Origin: Actinomycetes bacterium
GTDB taxonomy: Bacteria; Actinomycetota; Actinomycetes; Actinomycetales; Cellulomonadaceae
NCBI GenBank assembly: GCA_023389545.1
Contig: JAEWEI010000079.1
Span: forward strand, 1-14,701
Length of the DNA: 14,701 nucleotides
Reading direction: 5' to 3'
The position numbers and the translations under genes were made by a program. The notes under the pieces are model-generated. The model had not been told where the DNA came from. It saw nothing but the letters and a program-made list of their open reading frames with translations, and searched no databases. Positions 8,961-14,701 of the stretch are shown here, piece after piece. Within the stretch, counting starts at the first letter, position 1. Each line of letters begins with the position of its first letter.

Positions 8961-9907
8961 GCTGGCGCGAACACCAGCACCGGCCAGGCGTGCGCGCCGC
9001 GGGACTCCAGCAGCGCGACGAGCTCGCCGTCCGGGGAGATCCCCGCCACCGGCTCGCCAGGGGCGGGCGCCGCCTCGATCCGCTTGCCGTAGGACAGCGC
9101 TGTCGTCTCCGCGGGCGTCAGGTCCCGCACCGGGAAGATCGCCCGCGCGGCGTCGGCGAGGGGCAGCACGTCGAGCGGGACGTCCGCGGGCCACTGCTCG
9201 AGGTCGTCGAGCGAACGGGCGAGGGCCAACGGGTAGCCGCCGACGCGCGTGCGGCGCAGCGCCGTGAGGTGCCCGCCCACGCCGAGGGCCTCGCCCAGGT
9301 CGCGGGCCAACGCCCGGATGTACGTCCCCGACGAGCACACCACCGTCACGTCCAGGTCGAGCGCCGCGGGCATGTCGTCCGTGGCGGGCACGTCGCGGGT
9401 CGCGTCGAGCGAGAAGTGGCTGATGGCGACCGGGCGCGCGGCGAGCTCGACCTGCTCCCCCGCGCGCACCCGGGCATAGGCCCGCTGGCCGTCGACCTTG
9501 ATCGCGCTGACCGAGCTCGGCACCTGCTGGATCTCGCCGGTGAGCGCGGCGATGCCCGCCGCGACGGCGTCGAGCGCCACGGAGCCGGCGTCGACAGCTG
9601 TGACGAGCTCGCCCTCGGCGTCGTCGGTGGTGGTCCGGACGCCGAGCCGGATCGTCGCGGTGTACTCCTTGTCGGCCCCGACCACGTAGGTCAGCAGCCG
9701 CGTCGCCTTGCCGACGCCGAGCACCAGGACGCCCGTGGCCATCGGGTCGAGCGTGCCGGCGTGGCCGACCTTGCGGGTGCCGGCGATGCGCCGCATGCGC
9801 GCGACCACGTCGTGGCTGGTCCAGCCAGCGGGCTTGTCCACCACCACGAGGCCGTCGGGGGCAGTGGGCCTGCGGGGCGGGCGCTGGGCGGGGTCCGTGC
9901 GGGTCAC
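8957..9907 (-). CDS. truB: tRNA pseudouridine(55) synthase
   Basis: A 316-residue enzyme that converts U55 in the T-loop of tRNAs to pseudouridine. The N-terminal motif 'GLVVVDKPAGWTSHDVV' is followed by 'RKVGHAGTLDPMATGVL', where Asp54 in GTLDPMATG (51-59) is the catalytic nucleophile. 'GADKEYTATIRLG' and 'SGTYIRALARDLGEALG' follow in the normal TruB order. The C-terminal part has a small PUA-like segment. The start is GTG at 9907, overlapping the TetR stop as GTGA, so translation is probably coupled to that gene. This coupling is unusual: a core tRNA-modification gene sits directly downstream of a drug-type regulator. Confidence 0.96.
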   Translation of the reverse strand: MTRTDPAQRPPRRPTAPDGLVVVDKPAGWTSHDVVARMRRIAGTRKVGHAGTLDPMATGVLVLGVGKATRLLTYVVGADKEYTATIRLGVRTTTDDAEGELVTAVDAGSVALDAVAAGIAALTGEIQQVPSSVSAIKVDGQRAYARVRAGEQVELAARPVAISHFSLDATRDVPATDDMPAALDLDVTVVCSSGTYIRALARDLGEALGVGGHLTALRRTRVGGYPLALARSLDDLEQWPADVPLDVLPLADAARAIFPVRDLTPAETTALSYGKRIEAAPAPGEPVAGISPDGELVALLESRGAHAWPVLVFAPA

Positions 9908-10482
9908 TGTGCGGTCCTGTCACGTGCGGGGTCGTGGGCCATGCGGGGGTCGAGCACGCAGGCGGCGAGTGCGTCCACCGCGGCGTCCTCGCCGAGATGG
10001 TCGGGGACTGCGGTCATGAGGAGCACGTTGATGAGCAACCCCTGTGCCACGAAGCTCTCGGCGGCGTGCTCGTCGGCGCCGGTGCGCTCGCGGAACAGGC
10101 GGAAGACGGCCCCGAGCGTGCCGCGGGCCAGGCGCCCGACCTCGGGGTCAGGGGAGGCGAAGCCGTGCATGACCACCCGGAGCAGGTTCCGGTCGGCCAG
10201 GAGGGCGACGTACGCCTCCCCCATCTCGACCTTCGCGTCGGGGCCCGGCCGCACGGCGGCGAGAGTGTCCACGACACGGTGGACGGCTTGGGTGTACAGC
10301 TCCCGGAAGAGCTGCTGCTTGGTGCCGAAGACTCGGACCACGTAGGGCTGGGAGACGCCCGCCGCACGCGCGACCTGGTCGGTGGTGGTGCCCGCGTACC
10401 CGCCCTCGGCGAAGACGGCGAGGGCCGCGTCGAGGATCTGCTCGCGGCGCTCCTCGCCTGTCATCCGCTGCTTGAGATCCAT
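9904..10482 (-). CDS. TetR family transcriptional regulator, probable repressor of the adjacent MFS exporter
   Basis: A 192-residue protein. The N-terminal TetR DNA-binding domain covers about 9-60 ('RREQILDAALAVFAEGGYAGTTTDQVARAAGVSQPYVVRVFGTKQQLF'), with the helix-turn-helix at about 33-52. The rest is an all-helical, ligand-binding and dimerisation domain with no recognisable ligand signature. It is divergent from a drug-type MFS gene across 71 bp that holds an inverted repeat. It therefore probably represses that gene and itself until a ligand binds (inferred from the standard TetR/exporter arrangement). The ATG at 10482 has no Shine-Dalgarno. TAACCT lies 6 nt upstream, suggesting a leaderless mRNA. 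Its stop overlaps the truB start. Confidence 0.92.
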   Translation of the reverse strand: MDLKQRMTGEERREQILDAALAVFAEGGYAGTTTDQVARAAGVSQPYVVRVFGTKQQLFRELYTQAVHRVVDTLAAVRPGPDAKVEMGEAYVALLADRNLLRVVMHGFASPDPEVGRLARGTLGAVFRLFRERTGADEHAAESFVAQGLLINVLLMTAVPDHLGEDAAVDALAACVLDPRMAHDPARDRTAQ

Positions 10483-10483
10483 G

Positions 10484-10512
10484 TTGACAGGTTATCAGTC
10501 GATAATTAGCGT
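10484..10512 (+). promoter_or_regulatory. Candidate promoter of the MFS gene
   Basis: Perfect consensus -35 TTGACA (10484-10489), 17-bp spacer, then TAGCGT (10507-10512), which has the key T, A and final T of a -10 box. Transcription would begin near 10519, about 35 nt before the ATG. GGAG at 10545-10548 is 5 nt before that ATG and is the likely ribosome site. The inverted repeat at 10492-10505 lies between -35 and -10, well placed for repression. Confidence 0.6.
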
Positions 10513-10517
10513 TCGAA
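10489..10517 (-). promoter_or_regulatory. Candidate leaderless promoter of tetR
   Basis: On the minus strand, TTCGAA (10517-10512) as a weak -35, 17-bp spacer, then TAACCT (10494-10489), then 6 nt to the ATG at 10482. The sequence before the ATG contains no ribosome site. The promoter overlaps that of the MFS gene and the inverted repeat. Confidence 0.45.
10492..10505. promoter_or_regulatory. Candidate TetR operator O1 (TTATC-N4-GATAA)
   Basis: Perfect 5-bp arms TTATC (10492-10496) and GATAA (10501-10505) around AGTC. It sits between the -35 and -10 of the MFS promoter and overlaps the -10 of tetR. Binding there by a TetR dimer would block both. The AT-rich arms stand out from the G/C-rich surroundings. 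Confidence 0.6.
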
Positions 10518-10524
10518 GTTCGAG

Positions 10525-10538
10525 TTATCATCCGATGC
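10525..10538. promoter_or_regulatory. Diverged second operator-like copy O2
   Basis: TTATC at 10525-10529 followed by ATCC and GATGC. Over 15 bp from the preceding G, 11 positions match O1 (10491-10505). The centre-to-centre shift is 33 bp, about three helical turns. It lies just downstream of the predicted MFS transcription start. TTCGAAG-TTCGAG, a near-direct repeat (10512-10524), separates the two. Confidence 0.4.
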
Positions 10539-10553
10539 TTACCTGGAGTCCAC

Positions 10554-12032
10554 ATGGCCATCTCGCCCCGAACGGACACGACCGGCCACGTGCCGGCAGC
10601 GCCAGCGCGACGGGTGGCGCCCATCGCGCTGGCCGTCGCCGCGGCCTCGGTGCCGATGTTCCTCGCCACGCTCGACAACCTCGTGATGACCACCGCGCTG
10701 CCCGTCCTGCACGACGAGCTCGACGCGAGCATCGAGCAACTGCAGTGGATGGTGAACGCGTACACGCTCACCTTCGCGACACTCATGGTGACCGCCGCCA
10801 TGCTCGGCGACCGCTGGGGGCGGCGCCGGGTGTTCCTCGCCGGGATCGGGCTGTTCGCCGTCGCGTCCATCGCCTCGGCGCTCGCCAGCACAGCCGAGGC
10901 GCTCATCGCTGCCCGTGCCGTGCAGGGGGTCGGGGCAGCGGCGATCATGCCGCTGTCGCTCACCCTGCTCGCCGGCGCCGTCCCCGCCGCGCGCCGCGCC
11001 ATGGCGATCGGCATCTGGGGCGGTGTCGCCGGGCTCGGCGTCGCCCTCGGCCCCGTGATCGGGGGCGCCGTCGTCGAGGGGATCTCCTGGCACGCGATCT
11101 TCTGGATCAACGTGCCAGTCGCCGTCATCGCCATCCCGCTCGTGCTCCGCACACTGCCCGAGTCCCGGGGCCGTCGCCAACCACTCGACCTGGCCGGCCT
11201 CGCCCTCCTCGGGGTGGGCGTGCTCGCCATCGTGTGGGCCGTCGTGCGCGGCAATGACGACGGGTGGACGTCGCCGCGCGTCATCCTCCCGCTCGCGGGC
11301 GGCGCACTCCTCATCGGCGCCTTCGTGCGGCACGCGGGGCGGGCGCCTCATCCGCTCGTGCCGCTGCGGCTGTTCCGCGCCCGCAGCTTCACGATCGCGA
11401 ACATCACGGGCTTCGCGTTCTCACTCGGAATCTTCGGCTCGGTCTTCCTGCTCGCCCAGTACCTGCAAGTGGCCATGGGCTACAGCCCACTCGAGGCGGG
11501 GCTGCGCACCCTGCCGTGGACCGCGGCGCCGATGCTCGTCGCGCCCATCGCGGGCCTGCTCGCGCCACGGGTCGGCGTGCGCCCGCTACTCACCGCCGGG
11601 CTCACACTGCAGACCGCCGGCCTCGTGGTGCTCGCCGTCTCCGCGCCGAGCACCACGTCCTACTCCGCGCTGGTCCCCGGCCTGGTGCTCGCGGGCGTCG
11701 GCATGGGCCTGACCTTCGCCCCCAGCGCGACAGCGGTGCTGGCCGACCTGGCCCAGGACGACCACGGCATCGCCAGCTCGACCAACTCGACCCTGCGGGA
11801 GATCGGCGTCGCACTCGGCGTGGCGGTGCTCGTCGCGGTGTTCGAGGGGCAGGGCGGCCAGCTCACGCCCGGCGACTTCGCGACAGGCCTGCGGCCCGCC
11901 GTGCTCACCGGCGCGGCAGTCGTCGGGCTCGGGGCCGTGGCCTCGCTGCTGATGCCGGGGGCCGCCGGGCGGCACGCCACCACGACAGAGCCCGTCTCCG
12001 ACGCGCGCCGCCTGAGCCGCACGACGGCCTGA
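10554..12032 (+). CDS. MFS multidrug-type exporter, DHA2 (14-TM, EmrB/QacA-like)
   Basis: A 492-residue inner-membrane transporter, the normal DHA2 length, predicted to use proton antiport to expel hydrophobic compounds. The first helix carries the D1 motif 'LDNLVMTTALPVL' (40-52, Asp41). 'WMVNAYTLTFA' comes next, then motif A GDRWGRRRVF (85-94) in the loop between helices 2 and 3. Motif C in helix 5 is 'GLGVALGPVIGG' (160-171), the antiporter signature, then 'WHAIFWINVP' (179-188). About 14 hydrophobic segments are seen. 'APSATAVLADL' and 'GIASSTNSTLREIGVALGVAV' lie in the C-terminal half, as in QacA/EmrB-type drug exporters. The substrate is unknown. It is divergent from and presumably controlled by the TetR gene. 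The start ATG has GGAG 5 nt upstream. Confidence 0.93.
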   Translation: MAISPRTDTTGHVPAAPARRVAPIALAVAAASVPMFLATLDNLVMTTALPVLHDELDASIEQLQWMVNAYTLTFATLMVTAAMLGDRWGRRRVFLAGIGLFAVASIASALASTAEALIAARAVQGVGAAAIMPLSLTLLAGAVPAARRAMAIGIWGGVAGLGVALGPVIGGAVVEGISWHAIFWINVPVAVIAIPLVLRTLPESRGRRQPLDLAGLALLGVGVLAIVWAVVRGNDDGWTSPRVILPLAGGALLIGAFVRHAGRAPHPLVPLRLFRARSFTIANITGFAFSLGIFGSVFLLAQYLQVAMGYSPLEAGLRTLPWTAAPMLVAPIAGLLAPRVGVRPLLTAGLTLQTAGLVVLAVSAPSTTSYSALVPGLVLAGVGMGLTFAPSATAVLADLAQDDHGIASSTNSTLREIGVALGVAVLVAVFEGQGGQLTPGDFATGLRPAVLTGAAVVGLGAVASLLMPGAAGRHATTTEPVSDARRLSRTTA

Positions 12033-12056
12033 GCAGCGGGCCCGAGACAACTCAGC

Positions 12057-12083
12057 CCCGGCACGCCGATGTGGCGCGCCGGG
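12057..12083. terminator. Terminator stem-loop between convergent MFS and rbfA genes
   Basis: CCCGGCACGCC (12057-12067), loop GATGT, GGCGCGCCGGG (12073-12083): 11 bp with one mismatch. The mismatch becomes a G-U pair in the minus-strand RNA. On that strand it is followed by CTGAGTTGTCT, a modest T-rich stretch. It may therefore end the infB-rbfA transcript, and perhaps the MFS transcript from the other side. Confidence 0.6.
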
Positions 12084-12121
12084 CCTGGGCCGTGGATGAG
12101 GGCCTGCCGTGTGCGGATGAG

Positions 12122-12140
12122 CCGCAGGTCAGCCCTGCGG
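12122..12140. terminator. Stem-loop over the rbfA stop codon
   Basis: CCGCAGG (12122-12128), 5-nt loop, CCTGCGG (12134-12140): a perfect 7-bp stem. The rbfA stop (TGA on the minus strand, 12131-12129) lies in the loop. It could be part of a tandem terminator with the hairpin at 12057-12083. Confidence 0.45.
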
Positions 12141-12590
12141 GTCCTCGTCCTCGTCCTCGAAGTCGTCGTCCTCGGCCGGCTTGCGGTACGGGTCCGCGTC
12201 GCCGGCGTACTGCGCGGCCGCGGCGAGCGCCGCGACCTCGGCGTCCCGGCGCGCCGCCTCGTGCAGCGCGGCGTCCAGGTGCGCGGCCGTCTCCGGGACG
12301 GCGTCCAGGTGGAACTCGAGCGTCGGCGTCAGCCGGATGCCCGTCTGCTTGCCCACCTCGGAGCGGATGAGTCCCTTGGCGCTCTCGAGGGCCGCGGCCG
12401 TGCCGGCCCGCGCCTCGTCGTCTCCGTAGACGGTGTAGAACACGCTTGCGCTCTGCAGGTCGCCCGTCACACGGACGTCCGTGATGGTGACGAATCCCAG
12501 CCGCGGGTCCTTGACCCGCGTGTCGAGCATCTGCGCGACGATCTGCTGGATCCGTTCCGCGAGCTTCCTCGCACGGCCATGGTCGGCCAT
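12129..12590 (-). CDS. rbfA: 30S ribosome-binding factor A
   Basis: A 153-residue late 30S maturation factor that binds the free small subunit and helps process the 5' end of 16S rRNA. The KH-like fold is recognisable: '[16 protein letters not shown]', '[33 protein letters not shown]', '[19 protein letters not shown]' region (seen as [20 protein letters not shown]) and '[17 protein letters not shown]'. The C-terminus ends in a strongly acidic tail ([13 protein letters not shown]), longer than in E. coli but common in actinobacteria. The start ATG at 12590 (MADHGRARK) has GAAGGG 9 nt upstream. The longer open frame to 12653 runs through two hairpins and is not family-like. It follows infB at 94 bp, as expected for the nusA-infB-rbfA operon. 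Confidence 0.95.
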   Translation of the reverse strand: MADHGRARKLAERIQQIVAQMLDTRVKDPRLGFVTITDVRVTGDLQSASVFYTVYGDDEARAGTAAALESAKGLIRSEVGKQTGIRLTPTLEFHLDAVPETAAHLDAALHEAARRDAEVAALAAAAQYAGDADPYRKPAEDDDFEDEDEDPQG

Positions 12591-12606
12591 GATGCCCAGC
12601 CCTTCT

Positions 12607-12623
12607 CGCCCTCGATGAGGGCG
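12607..12623 (-). repeat. Stem-loop just upstream of the rbfA ribosome site
   Basis: CGCCCTC (12607-12613), loop GAT, GAGGGCG (12617-12623): a 7-bp perfect stem. On the mRNA its 3' arm ends one base before the GAAGGG ribosome site of rbfA (12605-12600). It may influence rbfA translation or be a processing structure. Confidence 0.55.
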
Positions 12624-12639
12624 CGTTGTCCGCAGACGC

Positions 12640-12673
12640 CAGGTGGCCCGCACCCGAGGGCACGGGCCACCTG
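12640..12673 (-). terminator. Stem-loop between infB and rbfA
   Basis: Perfect 11-bp stem: CAGGTGGCCCG (12640-12650) with CGGGCCACCTG (12663-12673), 12-nt loop. It begins 11 bp after the infB stop (TAG at 12687-12685). There is no T-run. It could be an attenuator, or a processing or stabilising element that lets infB and rbfA be expressed at different levels. Confidence 0.65.
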
Positions 12674-12684
12674 ACCTCTGTCAG

Positions 12685-14701
12685 CTACTTGCGAGGCTTC
12701 TCGCGCATCTCCCACGTCTCGATGACGTCGCCGATCTCGATGTCGTTGTAGGAGCCGAGCCCGATACCGCACTCGTAACCCTCGCGGACCTCTGTCGCGT
12801 CGTCACGGAACCGCTTGAGCGACTCGACCGTGAGGTTGTCCCCCACGACCTTGCCGTTGCGCAGCACGCGGGCCTTGGTGTTGCGCCGGATCTCCCCGGA
12901 GCGGACCAGCGAACCGGCGATGTTGCCGAACTTGGAGGAGCGGAACACCTCGCGCACCTCGGCGGTGCCGAGCTGGGCCTCCTCGTACTCCGGCTTGAGC
13001 ATGCCCTTGAGGGCCGCCTCGACGTCGTCGATCGCCTGGTAGATGACCGAGTAGAACCGGACGTCCACACCCTCGCGCTCGGCGAGCTCCTCGACGCGCT
13101 CTCCGAACTTGACGTTGAACCCGACGATGACCGCGTTGTCCACGGTCGCGAGGTTGACGTCGTTCTGGGTGATCGCGCCGACGCCGCGGTGGATGACCCG
13201 CAGGTCCACGCCCTCGCCCACGTCGATCTTGAGCAGCGCGTCCTCGAGCGCCTCGACGGCGCCGGAGACGTCGCCCTTGAGGACCAGGTTGAGGGTCTCG
13301 ACCTTGCCCTGCTGCAGCGCCTGCGTGAAGTCCTCGAGGCTGACGCGCTTGCGACGCTTGGCCAGGAGGGCGGCACGCTCGGCCGACTCGCGCTTCTCGG
13401 CGATCTGACGGGCGGTGCGCTCGTCAGGGGCCACCAGGAACGTGTCGCCGGCGCTCGGCACCGACGCGAGGCCGAGGACCATGACCGGACGCGCCGGCCC
13501 CGCCTCGGTCAGCGCGTTGCCGTGCTCGTCGAACATCGCCCGGACGCGGCCGTGAGCCGTGCCGGCCACGATCGCGTCACCGACGTGCAGCGTGCCGGAC
13601 TGGACCAGCACTGTCGCGACGGCGCCGCGGCCCTTGTCCAGGTTCGCCTCGATGGCCACGCCGCGCGCGTCCTTGTCGGGGTTGGCCCGCAGGTCGAGCG
13701 ACGCGTCCGCCGTGAGCAGCACGGCCTCGAGAAGCTGGTCGATGCCCAGGTTCTGCTTCGCGGAGACGTCGACGAACATCGTGTCGCCGCCGTACTCCTC
13801 GGCCACGAGGTTGTACTCGGTGAGCTGCTGGCGGATCTTGGCGGGGTTGGCCGCCTCCTTGTCCACCTTGTTCACGGCCACGACGATCGGCACACCGGCC
13901 GCCTGGGCGTGGTTGAGCGCCTCGATGGTCTGCGGCATCACGCCGTCATCGGCCGCGACCACGAGGATCGCGATGTCGGTGACCTGCGCGCCACGGGCAC
14001 GCATGGCGGTGAACGCCTCGTGGCCCGGGGTGTCGATGAACGTGATGGCGCGGTCGACGCCCTCGTGCTCGGCGCGCACCTGGTAGGCGCCGATGTGCTG
14101 GGTGATGCCACCCGCCTCACCGGCGACGACGTCCGTGCGACGGATCGCGTCGAGGAGCTTGGTCTTACCGTGGTCGACGTGGCCCATGACGGTGACCACC
14201 GGCGGCCGCGGCTGCAGCTCGTCGTCGCCCTCCGCGTCGAGCTCGGCGTCCAGGTCGATGTCGAAGGCCCCGAGCAGCTCGCGGTCCTCCTCCTCGGCCG
14301 AGACCATCTCGATGACGTAGCCAAGCTCCTGGGCGAGCGTGCCGAACGTGTCCTCGTCCAGCGACTGGGTCGCGGTCGCCATCTCACCGAGGTGGAACAG
14401 CACCGTGACCAGGCTGGCGGGGTTCGCGTCGATCTTGTCCGCGAAGTCGTTCAGCGACGAGCCGTGGCGCAGGCGGACGACGGTCTTGCCGTTGCCGCGC
14501 GGGACCTGCACGCCACCCAGCGAGGGGGCCTGCATCTGCTCGAACTCTTGACGCTTCGCCCGCTTGGACTTCCGCCCACGGACGGGGCGCCCTCCTGCGC
14601 GGCCGAAGGCGCCCTGCGTGCTGCCACGACCGGCGCCACCCGGACGGCCACCGCCGCCGGGACGGCCGGCGAAGCCACCGCCACCCGGGGCGCCACCGGG
14701 G
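12685..14701 (-). CDS. infB: Translation initiation factor IF-2 (N-terminus outside the window)
   Basis: The frame is open from the TAG at 12685 to the edge and gives about 671 C-terminal residues. IF-2 is the GTPase that places fMet-tRNA on the 30S subunit and joins subunits. Going from the window edge: a Gly/Pro/Arg-rich, low-complexity linker (14701 to about 14580), then '[15 protein letters not shown]', typical of actinobacterial IF-2, then the IF-2N-like segment. The G domain follows: G1 GHVDHGKT at 14184-14161, then [22 protein letters not shown] and SAK. Domain II/III regions ('[13 protein letters not shown]') and the C-terminal domain ('[25 protein letters not shown]', ending REKPRK) complete it. 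The ATG at 14535 is internal, not the start. Confidence 0.97.
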   Translation of the reverse strand, partial: PGGAPGGGGFAGRPGGGGRPGGAGRGSTQGAFGRAGGRPVRGRKSKRAKRQEFEQMQAPSLGGVQVPRGNGKTVVRLRHGSSLNDFADKIDANPASLVTVLFHLGEMATATQSLDEDTFGTLAQELGYVIEMVSAEEEDRELLGAFDIDLDAELDAEGDDELQPRPPVVTVMGHVDHGKTKLLDAIRRTDVVAGEAGGITQHIGAYQVRAEHEGVDRAITFIDTPGHEAFTAMRARGAQVTDIAILVVAADDGVMPQTIEALNHAQAAGVPIVVAVNKVDKEAANPAKIRQQLTEYNLVAEEYGGDTMFVDVSAKQNLGIDQLLEAVLLTADASLDLRANPDKDARGVAIEANLDKGRGAVATVLVQSGTLHVGDAIVAGTAHGRVRAMFDEHGNALTEAGPARPVMVLGLASVPSAGDTFLVAPDERTARQIAEKRESAERAALLAKRRKRVSLEDFTQALQQGKVETLNLVLKGDVSGAVEALEDALLKIDVGEGVDLRVIHRGVGAITQNDVNLATVDNAVIVGFNVKFGERVEELAEREGVDVRFYSVIYQAIDDVEAALKGMLKPEYEEAQLGTAEVREVFRSSKFGNIAGSLVRSGEIRRNTKARVLRNGKVVGDNLTVESLKRFRDDATEVREGYECGIGLGSYNDIEIGDVIETWEMREKPRK

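Noticed and set aside
8757..9923. 388-codon minus-strand frame over truB
   Set aside because: It is the out-of-frame shadow of TruB, rich in Arg/Gly/Pro, without motifs.
10501..10506. GATAAT as the -10 of the MFS promoter
   Set aside because: It is only 11 bp from TTGACA, too short for a functional spacer. TAGCGT at 17 bp fits better.
14533..14535. ATG at 14535 as the infB start
   Set aside because: The frame stays open to the window edge and the upstream residues (basic RGRKSKR-type segment and Gly-rich linker) are typical of IF-2. The start lies outside the window.

Overview
The window is about 14.7 kb of very GC-rich DNA with strong G/C bias at third codon positions. Gene content and order point to a high-GC actinobacterium, probably of the Cellulomonas/Micrococcales type. 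That placement is an inference from protein style and synteny, not from a search. Most genes lie on the minus strand, and every region over 300 bp contains a gene.

Read along the minus strand (high to low coordinates), the backbone is the conserved actinobacterial translation/RNA-metabolism cluster: infB (5' end outside the window), rbfA, truB, ribF, rpsO, pnp, an M16 zinc protease next to pnp, and dapB. Together these cover translation initiation (IF-2), 30S maturation (RbfA, S15), tRNA pseudouridine-55 formation (TruB), FMN/FAD synthesis (RibF), RNA decay (PNPase) and the diaminopimelate/lysine pathway (DapB).

Lineage-variable genes interrupt this backbone. A divergent TetR regulator/14-TM MFS exporter pair sits between rbfA and truB. 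A plus-strand NUDIX hydrolase sits between truB and ribF. An AraC-type regulator sits between the M16 protease and dapB. A small two-TM, TPR-like protein is translationally coupled to dapB. At the left edge, on the plus strand, are the last codons of an AzlD-like transporter subunit and a GNAT acetyltransferase.

The most informative non-coding structure comprises: the 71-bp tetR/MFS intergenic region, with a consensus -35, a TTATC-N4-GATAA inverted repeat and a second diverged copy 33 bp away; two perfect tandem stem-loops between rpsO and pnp; two stem-loops between infB and rbfA; stem-loops at three convergent gene junctions; and TANNNT boxes 6-8 nt upstream of the tetR, NUDIX and dapB start codons, which suggest leaderless transcripts. 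I found no CRISPR array, prophage, insertion sequence, tRNA or rRNA, and no convincing new multi-gene system. The window is mainly core chromosome with small accessory insertions.
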